Source of the DNA: Pseudomonadota bacterium
Lineage (GTDB): Bacteria > Pseudomonadota > Gammaproteobacteria > Steroidobacterales > Steroidobacteraceae
Length of the DNA: 64,000 nucleotides
Direction of reading: 5' to 3'
Assembly (NCBI GenBank): GCA_023433705.1
Contig: JAEYUC010000073.1
Location: forward strand, 1 to 64,000
Shown: one piece after another, positions 56,208 to 63,715 of the stretch
Layout: the number at the start of each line of letters is the position of its first letter
How positions within the stretch are numbered: position 1 is the stretch's first letter
Notes under the pieces: generated by a model
Database searches by the model: none
Seen by the model: only the letters and a program-made list of their open reading frames with translations
Told to the model about the DNA's origin: nothing
Made by a program: the position numbers and the translations under genes

Positions 56208-57098
56208 TCAGACCGCGAGCTTCGTGAGGTAGTCGCCGCTGATCTTTACCGACTCCAGGATCGGACGCGTGAACGGCTCTTCCTGCTCATAGAAGAACGC
56301 CTTGGTGCCGTTGGCCTTCGCGGTTCCGATGACCGCCTTCCAGTCGATGCTGCCTTCGCCGAGCGCCACGGACGACGGATCCTTGCCGTCGTCCCCCCGC
56401 TTCGCCACGTCCTTGACGTGCAATGCGATGACGCGGTCCTTGTACTTGTCGAGCAGCGCGATCGGATCCTGCTGCGCCACGACGACCCAACCCACGTCGA
56501 GCTCGATCTTCACGAGATCGGGATCCGTGTTCGCGAATAGATAGTCGAACGCCGTCTGACCGTCGAACTTCTTGAACTCCGCGCTGTGGTTGTGATAGCC
56601 GAAGGACATGCCGGCATCGCGAACCTGCTTGCCGAACTTGTTGAACAGATCCGCGTTCCACTTCCAGTCGGTGAGATCGACCGCCTTCATGCGCTCTTCC
56701 CACGGAAGCATTTCCTTCTCGGGCGATACGCCCGGCGAAGACGCGACGATGTACTTGAGTCCGAGCGCCTTCGCGTCGGCGATGATCTGGTCGCCGTTCT
56801 TCGCGATGTCGCCCGCGCCCGCGTGCGTGCTGACGAGCGAGAAGCCGATGTCGTGCATGAACTTCGCGAGCTCGGCGGGTTTCTTGCCGTAGTAGCCCGC
56901 GAATTCGATTTCACGGAATCCGGCGGCGTGCACCTTGCGCAGCGTGCCTTCGAGGTCCTTCGCCGCCTCGTCCTTCACCGTCCAGAGCTGGATGCCGAGG
57001 GGAACCTTGCTGCCGCCCGCGAATGCCGCCCGGGACATGATCGCTCCGGCGGCGATACCCATTCCCGCGGACACGAGAAACGAACGACGGCTAAGCAT
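56208..57098 (-). CDS. Tat-exported sugar-phosphate isomerase/epimerase-type TIM barrel
   Basis: A 296-residue protein of the xylose-isomerase-like (AP endonuclease 2) fold. The N-terminus LSRRSFLVSAGMGIAAGAIM is a twin-arginine signal, so it is exported folded with its metal. The barrel shows GIQLWTVKDEAAKDLEGTLR, HNHSAEFKKFDGQTAFDYLF and ALHVKDVAKRGDDGK with metal-binding Glu, Asp and His residues. Exported members occur in keto-sugar pathways with DUF1080 and Gfo/Idh/MocA partners, as here. First gene of the operon. Confidence 0.88.
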   Translation of the reverse strand: MLSRRSFLVSAGMGIAAGAIMSRAAFAGGSKVPLGIQLWTVKDEAAKDLEGTLRKVHAAGFREIEFAGYYGKKPAELAKFMHDIGFSLVSTHAGAGDIAKNGDQIIADAKALGLKYIVASSPGVSPEKEMLPWEERMKAVDLTDWKWNADLFNKFGKQVRDAGMSFGYHNHSAEFKKFDGQTAFDYLFANTDPDLVKIELDVGWVVVAQQDPIALLDKYKDRVIALHVKDVAKRGDDGKDPSSVALGEGSIDWKAVIGTAKANGTKAFFYEQEEPFTRPILESVKISGDYLTKLAV

Positions 57099-57188
57099 TG
57101 AAACACCCCTCGAATGTTCTGGACGGGCGAGTACAAGCCATTGGGCTGCAAGTCGTCAAGCAGCCCGGCGAGTCTCACTTCCGGGCGC

Positions 57189-59819
57189 TCACGACATGAC
57201 TTTTTTCGTGGGCTCCACTCGCGTTTTCGACATCATGATCTCCCCGAGACAACGCCGCAGGTCCACCAGACGCGGCGGTTTGCTCAGCACCGCGCGTACG
57301 CCGTCGGGCGTATCCCCCTCGGCGACCAGCCGCTGGCCCCAGCCCGTGAGCATGAACACCACCGTTTCGGGCGCCGCCGCCTTGATGGCGGCCGTGACCG
57401 CGCGTCCGTCGACGTGCGGCATCCCGAGATCGGTGAACACCACCGGGAACGGATTGCCCTCGGCTTGTGCATCCAGAAAGGCTTCGATGCCGGCCTTGCC
57501 GCCGTTGGCCGTGACGATTTCGTGGCCTTCGTTCTCGAGCACTTCGCGCAGCGATGTCAGCAGTACCGGATCGTCGTCGACGATCAGGATGCGCGTGAGG
57601 TGCGGAACCGGCGCAATTACGACCGAAGCCGGCTCGACCGCCGGCGTGGTTTCCGGGAACGACACGCGGACCGTGGTCCCCTTCCCCGGCGCGCTCACGA
57701 TGTCGATCTCGGCGCCGTGACGCTGCGTGATGCCGTACACCATCGCGAGCCCGAGACCCGACCCGCGCTCGCCCTTGGTCGTGAAGAACGGCTCGAAACA
57801 GCGGCGGCGAGTCGCGTCGTCCATGCCGACGCCCGAATCCACGACTTCCACGACGACGCGGCGACGCGATCCGTCCGCGTGCGTCGAGCGCAGGATCAAT
57901 CTACCGCCCGCGGGCATCGCATCGATCGCATTGAAGACGAGATTCACGAGCGCCTCGCGCAGCTCGCCTTCGATGGCCATCACGGTCGGATCGCCGGCGA
58001 CCGCATCGACGTTCGCGTCGATCACGACGCCTCGCTGCTGCGCGATGTTGCTCCAGCGCGCGCGCGTGAGCTCGAGCACTTCGCGCAGCACCCGATTGAT
58101 CGCGACGGGTTGCAGTTCGAGCTGCGCCGGGCGCTTGCGATAGAACTCGCCCATGCGCGCGACCGTGTGCGCCACGTCGTCGACCGCGCGCTGGATGATC
58201 TTGAGTTGCTCGCGGGCGCGCGGACTGAAGCCGCTTTCGTACGTGAGCAGCGCATCGACGTAGACCGCCACCGGCGAGATCGCGTTGTTGATGTCGTGGG
58301 CGATGCCGCTCGCCATCTGGCCGAGCGCGCGCAGCCGTTCGTGTTCGAGCACGGCCTGCTGCGTGCGCCGCAGGTCGTCGTAAGCCTGGCGAAGCGAATC
58401 GTGCAGCCTCGCCTGGTTCGCCGCGAGCGAGACGTGATCGCAGAGCTGGCGCAGGAACTCGCGCTCGCCCGCGCTGAATCCATCGAGGACTCGCCGCGCG
58501 ACGACCAACACGCCGAAGACCGGACCGCGCTGCTCGGTGTGCAGCGGAACGCAAACGATCGAGCGCAGCCCCGCGCGCGCGAGCCGCTGCGGGAACGGGA
58601 ATTTCACCGCGGCGATGTCCGGCTCGTACACGAGCGAGCCCCCGACGCAGCGGCCGAGACCGTTGCGATCGATCGGAATGCGCGAGTTCGCAGCCATCGC
58701 CATCTCGAGCGCGAGCGGTTCGCTGCGCGCGCCGACGCGATTGACCGTGAGGATTCCTTCCTGCGCCTCGTAGCTGCACAACATCGTGAAGTCGACGGGC
58801 AGGTGTTCTTCGAGGCTGCGCACCACGACCTGGAAGATGCTGTCGAGGTCCTGGCGTTCGGCGATCGCGCGCGTGATCCGTTGCAGCAGGCTCAGGCGTT
58901 CGAGCTGCAGCAACGCGCTGCCTTCCGCCGTCTGGCGCACGCCGATTTCCTGGCGGAGCTCGGCGTTCAACGTCTCGAGCTCCGACGTGCGCGCCGCGAC
59001 GCGCACCTCGAGCGCCTCGTTGATCGAGAGCAGTTCCTCTTCCGCGCGCATGCGGCGCATCGTGTCAGCGCTGCCCATCTGGATCAGGTGGAACAGCAGC
59101 ATGATTCCGCCCGCGAAGACACCGAAGTGCGCGGTCATCGCGAACCTGCTGATGGCCATCTCGGAATACAGCATGAGCGAGTGCGCGAGCGCCGTCGCGA
59201 GCGCGTAGTAAGCGAGTGCATGCGCGAGCCGATCGCCTTCGCGGCGCCGCCACAGCCAGATGCCGACCGGGATCCACAGCAGCGGGATGGGCAGCAAGCT
59301 CGGCCGGATGATGCCGAGGAAGCTGGGCGCGTTGGCGTAACGCGGCAGCCACTGGAACAGCGCGAAGAGGCCCGCCGCCGCCGCGATCGTGGCGCACGCG
59401 AACAACAAATTGGAGGTCTTTTCCGAGGGCCGCCACCACATGACGAGCGCGGTGCCAAGCGGCAGTAGATAGGCGGCTGGCGCCCACGTGCCGGAACGCA
59501 GACTGGCGATTACTTCATTGAGGTCCTCGAACGGCGACGCGGGCTCGAGGGCGGCCATCACGTGCAACACCTCGAGGAAGCCCGCGACGGCGAAGACGAT
59601 GGCCAGGAATCGCACGCGCACCTCGCCGGTGCGCCACCCCAGATCCCAGAACAGGAAGGACACCGCAACCGTCGCGAGCGCGATGCCAGTGTTGAGGATG
59701 GTGTGAAGGACCGGGAAACCCGGGCTCGGCGAGGTGAATATCGCGGTGCCCGCAATCGCGGTCACCCCCAGCGCGATGAGGAAATCGCGCCCGGGATGAA
59801 GCTGCGCTTTGACGTCCAA
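57189..59819 (-). CDS. Hybrid sensor histidine kinase with GAF and receiver domains
   Basis: An 876-residue sensor. Residues 1-240 are an integral membrane sensor domain of the MASE type with about seven helices. A coiled coil (EALEVRVAARTSELETLNAE) leads to a GAF domain (LDSIFQVVVRSLEEHLPVDF), then HisKA with LGQMASGIAHDINNAISPVA, the ATPase boxes NLVFNAIDAMPAGG, DSGVGMDD and GERGSGLGLAMVY, and a C-terminal receiver with ILIVDDDPVLLTSLREVLEN and VFTDLGMPHVDG. The TTG at 59819 has a strong AGGGAGG site and is preferred to an ATG at 59888. It lies upstream of the sugar operon in the same direction and may sense its substrate. Confidence 0.88.
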   Translation of the reverse strand: MDVKAQLHPGRDFLIALGVTAIAGTAIFTSPSPGFPVLHTILNTGIALATVAVSFLFWDLGWRTGEVRVRFLAIVFAVAGFLEVLHVMAALEPASPFEDLNEVIASLRSGTWAPAAYLLPLGTALVMWWRPSEKTSNLLFACATIAAAAGLFALFQWLPRYANAPSFLGIIRPSLLPIPLLWIPVGIWLWRRREGDRLAHALAYYALATALAHSLMLYSEMAISRFAMTAHFGVFAGGIMLLFHLIQMGSADTMRRMRAEEELLSINEALEVRVAARTSELETLNAELRQEIGVRQTAEGSALLQLERLSLLQRITRAIAERQDLDSIFQVVVRSLEEHLPVDFTMLCSYEAQEGILTVNRVGARSEPLALEMAMAANSRIPIDRNGLGRCVGGSLVYEPDIAAVKFPFPQRLARAGLRSIVCVPLHTEQRGPVFGVLVVARRVLDGFSAGEREFLRQLCDHVSLAANQARLHDSLRQAYDDLRRTQQAVLEHERLRALGQMASGIAHDINNAISPVAVYVDALLTYESGFSPRAREQLKIIQRAVDDVAHTVARMGEFYRKRPAQLELQPVAINRVLREVLELTRARWSNIAQQRGVVIDANVDAVAGDPTVMAIEGELREALVNLVFNAIDAMPAGGRLILRSTHADGSRRRVVVEVVDSGVGMDDATRRRCFEPFFTTKGERGSGLGLAMVYGITQRHGAEIDIVSAPGKGTTVRVSFPETTPAVEPASVVIAPVPHLTRILIVDDDPVLLTSLREVLENEGHEIVTANGGKAGIEAFLDAQAEGNPFPVVFTDLGMPHVDGRAVTAAIKAAAPETVVFMLTGWGQRLVAEGDTPDGVRAVLSKPPRLVDLRRCLGEIMMSKTRVEPTKKVMS

Positions 59820-59912
59820 TCGCCCCCTCCCTGCGCGGCGGAAAAATTCTGTGGCGAGGATACTCCCACCCGCAGGCCGCCGCGCCATGCTCCAAAGTAT
59901 GATGCCCAGCTT

Positions 59913-61745
59913 ATGAACAATCGCCTCGACCGCCCCGTCGACCCCGCCCGCGATCACACCCTTGGCGCCGACGACGCGCCGATCACGCTGGTCGAGTACG
60001 GCAGTTACGACTGCCCGCATTGCCGCGCAGCGAACGGCAGGATTTCCGAGGTCCGCAGCCAGCTCGGCGAGCGGGTCCGATACGTGTTCCGACACCGGCC
60101 CCTCACTGGAAGCGAGATCGCGCGCCGCGCCGCCGACCTGGTCGAACAGGCCGCGTCGCCTGAAGAATTCTGGAGCGCGCACGTGTCGTTGATGACCCGC
60201 TCGCGCACGCTCACCGAGGACGACCTGCAAGCGGTCGCCACCGACCTGCGATTGCCCGAGATCGATCCCGACATCCGCGTCGCCATCGAATCCGACGCGC
60301 AGGCGCGCGTCGATGCGGATATCGCGAGCTCGCATGCGAGCGGCGTGCGGTTCACGCCTACCTTCTTCATCAACGGGCAGCGTTATGACGGTCCGTGGGA
60401 CGAGGCCTCGTTCACCGACGCGATGCTCGGTTCGCTGGGGCATCGCGTGCGCACCGCGGCGCTGGAATTCGCGAGCTGGGCGCCCTCGACCGGCGTGCTG
60501 CTGCTGTTCGCGACCGTGCTCGCCATCGTGTTGATGAACTCGCCGCTCGGCGACGACTTCGCCGCGCTGTGGGCGACCGAGCTGGGACTGCGCTTCGGCG
60601 GCGCCGAGTTCAGCATGTCGCTGCTGCACTGGGTGAACGACGCGTTGCTCATCGTGTTCTTCCTGGTCGTGGGGCTCGAGATAAAACGCGAGTTCACCGT
60701 CGGGCACCTGGCGACCCGGCGCAGCGCGGCGCTGCCGATCGCCGCGGCCATCGGCGGCATGGCGGTGCCTGCTCTTATATATGTGTCCCTGATCTCGTTG
60801 ACGGAGGCCGGCGCCGCCTGGCATCACGGCTGGGGCGTGCCCATGGCGACCGATACCGCGTTCGCGGTGGCGTTGATCGCCGTGATGGGACCACGCGTGC
60901 CGGTCGAGTTGCGCATCTTCCTGACCGCCGCGGCCATCGTCGACGACATCGGAGCGATCATCGTCGTGGCTATCTTCTACTCCGGCGATTTGAACTACCC
61001 CGCTCTCGGCGGCGCGCTGCTCTCGGTGGGAGCACTCGCGATGCTCAACAAGTGGGGGGTGTACCGCGTCTCACCGTATGTGCTGGTCGGAATCGCGCTG
61101 TGGATCTGCGTGCACGTCGGCGGACTGCACGCAACGCTGGCCGGCGTGTTGCTTGCCGCGTTCATACCCACGCGGCCGCCGCCTGACTACCGCGCACTGC
61201 TGGCGCAGGAGGATGCGATCCTCACCGCTGAGGCAAGCCGCGCCGGCGAGCAGTATCGGCATGGCCCCTCGGAGCCCGCATTGCGCGAGCTCGATGCGAT
61301 CCACGACCGGCTCGAATCGCCGGCGGATCGACTGCTGCGCAACGTCGCTCCGCGATCCAGTTTCTTCGTGTTGCCGATATTCGCGCTCGCGAACGCCGGC
61401 GTGGTGATCGGCGCACAGGCGCTCGGCGAGCATGGTGTGCTGATGGCGGCGATCGTCTGTGGATTGACTCTGGGCAAACCAGTCGGGTTCTTCGTCGCGT
61501 CGTGGCTCGCGGTGAAATCAGGGGTTGCCGAGAAACCAGAGGCCTATTCGTGGCGGCAGTTACTCGGCGCCGGCGCGCTCGGCGGCATCGGCTTCACGAT
61601 GTCGTTGTTCATCGCCGGGCAGGCGTTTCCGGTGGAGGGCGATTTCGCGGCGGCGAAGATCGCGGTGTTCGGCGCGTCGGTGCTTTCGGCGATCGCGGGC
61701 GTCGTGATTCTGTGGAATGCGCAGAAGGATGACGCGGCGGGGTGA
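59913..61745 (+). CDS. Thioredoxin/DsbA-like domain fused to NhaA
   Basis: A 610-residue fusion. Residues 1-180 are a DsbA-like thioredoxin fold with the active site SYDCPHCRAANG (CPHC) and SGVRFTPTFFINGQRYDG carrying the cis-proline; there is no signal peptide. Residues 190-610 are a full NhaA antiporter with PMATDTAFAVALIAVMG and AAIVDDIGAIIVVAIFYSG, the transport aspartates. As NhaA has its N-terminus in the cytoplasm, the thioredoxin domain should be cytoplasmic, which would allow redox control of the antiporter. A plain nhaA is also present at 33384. It is divergent from the hybrid kinase and immediately precedes the cassette array. Confidence 0.9.
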   Translation: MNNRLDRPVDPARDHTLGADDAPITLVEYGSYDCPHCRAANGRISEVRSQLGERVRYVFRHRPLTGSEIARRAADLVEQAASPEEFWSAHVSLMTRSRTLTEDDLQAVATDLRLPEIDPDIRVAIESDAQARVDADIASSHASGVRFTPTFFINGQRYDGPWDEASFTDAMLGSLGHRVRTAALEFASWAPSTGVLLLFATVLAIVLMNSPLGDDFAALWATELGLRFGGAEFSMSLLHWVNDALLIVFFLVVGLEIKREFTVGHLATRRSAALPIAAAIGGMAVPALIYVSLISLTEAGAAWHHGWGVPMATDTAFAVALIAVMGPRVPVELRIFLTAAAIVDDIGAIIVVAIFYSGDLNYPALGGALLSVGALAMLNKWGVYRVSPYVLVGIALWICVHVGGLHATLAGVLLAAFIPTRPPPDYRALLAQEDAILTAEASRAGEQYRHGPSEPALRELDAIHDRLESPADRLLRNVAPRSSFFVLPIFALANAGVVIGAQALGEHGVLMAAIVCGLTLGKPVGFFVASWLAVKSGVAEKPEAYSWRQLLGAGALGGIGFTMSLFIAGQAFPVEGDFAAAKIAVFGASVLSAIAGVVILWNAQKDDAAG

Positions 61746-61761
61746 GTTATACGTCCATGTT

Positions 61762-61848
61762 GCATAACACACTGGCGTCGTTTGACGCTGTCGGCGAGCC
61801 TGTGCTGTAGTGAATCAGGAAGTTGCAGAGGGAGCTGGGGTGTTATGC
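61762..61848. other. Inverted repeat, possible degenerate attC- or attI-like site
   Basis: GCATAAC at 61762-61768 and GTTATGC at 61842-61848 are perfect complements 87 bp end to end, nearly the length of the 88-bp attC sites to the right. The inner boxes do not match those attC sites, and the core departs from the GTTRRRY consensus, so this is a weak candidate. It fills the 149-bp gap between the NhaA fusion and the first cassette together with an AT-rich stretch. Confidence 0.35.
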
Positions 61849-61906
61849 AGCACTTTTACGCAATGTATTCCGTCTTTTGGCCGTATAAATATTAGTTAGG
61901 CGACCT

Positions 61907-62317
61907 ATGTTAACGGTTCCTCTCAGATATGCGCTCGGTGCGGCATTCGTTGCGATGATTGCTACAGTGGCGGGGTTTGCACTCTTTGTTTCGCTGGAAA
62001 ATCTAAAAGCCATACGAGTTGGTGTGGGAATCGGACTGTCGTTTGCGCACTTCGCTGCGCTGCTTGCCTTGCCAGTCGGTTTCCTACTCGGTGTGGTGCG
62101 GATGCGTGTACGTCGGCCACAATTCTTGTTGGTGGCTTCGCTGGCCTCAGTATTATCCGGCATCCTGTTTGGAATATGGGTCGCAGATGACGCGCACTTT
62201 CTCTCGCTATCGATAATTTCTGTGATGGGTGGCGCGTGGGCAATTTTGGGATCGGGGGCCGCAGTGGTGCTAACCCGGTCGCCTAACACTTCGCTGGAGC
62301 GGACGCGTGAAAGATAA
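61907..62317 (+). CDS. Cassette 1: small membrane protein
   Basis: A 136-residue protein with four hydrophobic segments (about residues 7-28, 42-64, 72-92 and 98-122). No family is recognised. The frame runs through the R'' box of its attC, so the last ten residues, NTSLERTRER, are encoded by the recombination site itself. Codon use is noticeably less GC-rich than the flanking NhaA gene, as expected of an acquired cassette. The start lies six bases after the cassette boundary core, so its ribosome site partly overlaps the preceding junction. Confidence 0.7.
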   Translation: MLTVPLRYALGAAFVAMIATVAGFALFVSLENLKAIRVGVGIGLSFAHFAALLALPVGFLLGVVRMRVRRPQFLLVASLASVLSGILFGIWVADDAHFLSLSIISVMGGAWAILGSGAAVVLTRSPNTSLERTRER

Positions 62318-62368
62318 AGTGCCAAGCTCAACCGTCGGCGCGCGCGCCGCTCAGCTCAATCGTTAGGC
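62281..62368 (+). repeat. attC site 1
   Basis: R'' GCCTAAC at 62281-62287 and R' GTTAGGC at 62362-62368, 88 bp in all. The inner L boxes GGAGCGGACGCG and GCGCGCGCCGCTC pair imperfectly, leaving the usual extrahelical mismatches. Confidence 0.93.
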
Positions 62369-62372
62369 GGCA

Positions 62373-62792
62373 ATGGCTCGGGCAACACCAGTCTTCGCAG
62401 CGCTCCTTTTGACGGCAACGGTGCTTGCGACGCCTGCGTTGAGAACGATCCAGGTCTTGCCAAGCAATGAAAGGAACTATCCGTTTAGTGTGGTACTGGA
62501 TGGACGCGGTAAATCTCGAACGATGGTTGTCATCGCACCGCATCAGATGAATGGCAACTGTTTTCCAGAATTCGCTGGCACGGAGCTAAAGACGAACGAT
62601 GGAAAGATCGTCTACTCTCAAACCGTCAATCTGGGAACTGCGAAGGCGGACCACGAGATTCGTGGCCAGATCGGAGATCCCACCCACTCTCTTACCGTGT
62701 GGCTTAATTACATTTGCCCGGGGCACTGGAGTGACGGCGCGCGCTATGTGTTCTCGTCATCTGAGTGGGAAAAGTCGGGGCGCATGCGATGA
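62373..62792 (+). CDS. Cassette 2: exported hypothetical protein
   Basis: A 139-residue protein with a signal peptide (ARATPVFAALLLTATVLATP). The mature part (FSVVLDGRGKSRTMVVIAPH, then FAGTELKTNDGKIVYSQTVN) looks beta-rich and has two cysteines that could form a disulfide. No family is recognised. It starts five bases after the attC core and stops 31 bases before the next attC, filling the cassette as most cassette genes do. Confidence 0.65.
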   Translation: MARATPVFAALLLTATVLATPALRTIQVLPSNERNYPFSVVLDGRGKSRTMVVIAPHQMNGNCFPEFAGTELKTNDGKIVYSQTVNLGTAKADHEIRGQIGDPTHSLTVWLNYICPGHWSDGARYVFSSSEWEKSGRMR

Positions 62793-62822
62793 CTCGCTCA
62801 ATTCGAAACCGTTTGCGTTGCC

Positions 62823-62910
62823 GCCTAACACCTCGTTGGAGCGGACGCGTGATGGATAAAGTGCCACTCGCATTTGTCGGCGTGCGCGCCGCTCAACTCA
62901 ACCGTTAGAC
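62823..62910 (+). repeat. attC site 2
   Basis: R'' GCCTAAC at 62823-62829 and R' GTTAGAC at 62904-62910; 88 bp, aligning without gaps to the other three sites. Confidence 0.93.
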
Positions 62911-62923
62911 GTCAGAGTCACGC

Positions 62924-63229
62924 ATGGCGCAGGCGCCCGTCATCTATTTCGAGGTCGACGACACTTTGGTGCGTTCCGTAGGCACCAAGCGGATTCCAAT
63001 TCCTGCCGCGATCGCGAGCGTTTGGAGTCTCAAGGAATCTGGTGCTCGCCTTTACCTGTGAAGCACCGGTGGCGCGGAATATGCCCGTACGACGGCGCAA
63101 GAACTGAAGATCGAGCACTGCTTTGAAGGTTTCTTGCCAAAGCCAACGGCCATTGTCGATGATCAGCACTACACGGAGTGGCGGGATCTTCGATACTTCT
63201 ACCCTGGCCAGGACGTCACTCTCGAGTGA
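62924..63229 (+). pseudogene. Cassette 3: HAD-like hydrolase interrupted by TGA
   Basis: One frame of 102 codons reads APVIYFEVDDTLVRSVGTKR up to residue 45, meets TGA at 63059-63061, and continues STGGAEYARTTAQELKIEHC and KPTAIVDDQHYTEWRDL to a final TGA. The two halves form one small HAD-family protein, with motif I in the first part and the K..DD motif in the second. In similar proteins the interrupted position is a Trp followed by S/T-GGAEYAR, so TGG to TGA is the simplest change. In motif I the nucleophile aspartate is replaced by Glu (FEVDDT). The gene therefore looks inactive unless the stop is read through. Confidence 0.7.
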
Positions 63230-63257
63230 CAGGCGATACATTGTCTCGGTTCGTGAC

Positions 63258-63345
63258 GTCTAACACCTCGTTGGAGCGGACGCGTGAGGGATAAAGTGCC
63301 AAGCTCATACGCCGGCGCGCGCGCCGCTCAACTCAATCGTTAGAT
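63258..63345 (+). repeat. attC site 3
   Basis: R'' GTCTAAC at 63258-63264 and R' GTTAGAT at 63339-63345; 88 bp. Confidence 0.93.
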
Positions 63346-63664
63346 GTCACCAATCACTGTCATGCCAACTTCAAGAGACGAAGTCATTGCTGCTGTTCGG
63401 CAGCTGGCGGCGCACAGACCGGCGTCCCGGTCCGAAGTGGCTGACCTGGAGCGCCAAAGCGTGGCTTTGGCTGTTCATATCCAGAAGCACACCTCGCTGC
63501 ATGATGTACCGGAGGCTGTATGGCACTTTCTTTCAGACGCCGACATTCGGTTTAAGGATCCACAGTACGCAACGGTTCAGTTGGGCGAGATCACAGCGGT
63601 TCTCGACAGGTGGCAGGCGCAGGTGCCATCTAACACCTCGTTGGAGCGGACGCGTGAGAGATAA
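63344..63664 (+). CDS. Cassette 4: small soluble hypothetical protein
   Basis: A 106-residue protein of unknown family, mainly helical (RDEVIAAVRQLAAHRPASRS, then DLERQSVALAVHIQKHTSLH). The first ATG overlaps the attC core itself; a second at 63362 is possible. As in cassette 1 the frame runs into the following attC, giving the C-terminal tail SNTSLERTRER. A 96-residue core outside that tail is the unique part. Confidence 0.55.
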   Translation: MSPITVMPTSRDEVIAAVRQLAAHRPASRSEVADLERQSVALAVHIQKHTSLHDVPEAVWHFLSDADIRFKDPQYATVQLGEITAVLDRWQAQVPSNTSLERTRER

Positions 63665-63715
63665 AGTGCCAAGCCCATACGTCGGCGCGCGCGCCGCTCA
63701 ACTCAACCGTTAGCA
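63628..63715 (+). repeat. attC site 4
   Basis: R'' ATCTAAC at 63628-63634 and R' GTTAGCA at 63709-63715; 88 bp. The next cassette should therefore end in an attC whose R'' box is TGCTAAC. Confidence 0.92.

Noticed and set aside
57114..59468. 784-codon open frame on the plus strand
   Set aside because: Antisense to the hybrid sensor kinase, which shows all kinase and receiver motifs; the plus frame is Arg/Asp/His-rich shadow sequence.
62599..62859. 86-codon frame ending in the attC tail NTSLERTRDG
   Set aside because: It lies inside the cassette 2 gene in another frame; the main frame has a signal peptide and starts right after the attC core.
62918..63241. 107-codon minus-strand frame over cassette 3
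   Set aside because: Antisense to a recognisable HAD-like protein; cassette genes are normally in the attC direction.
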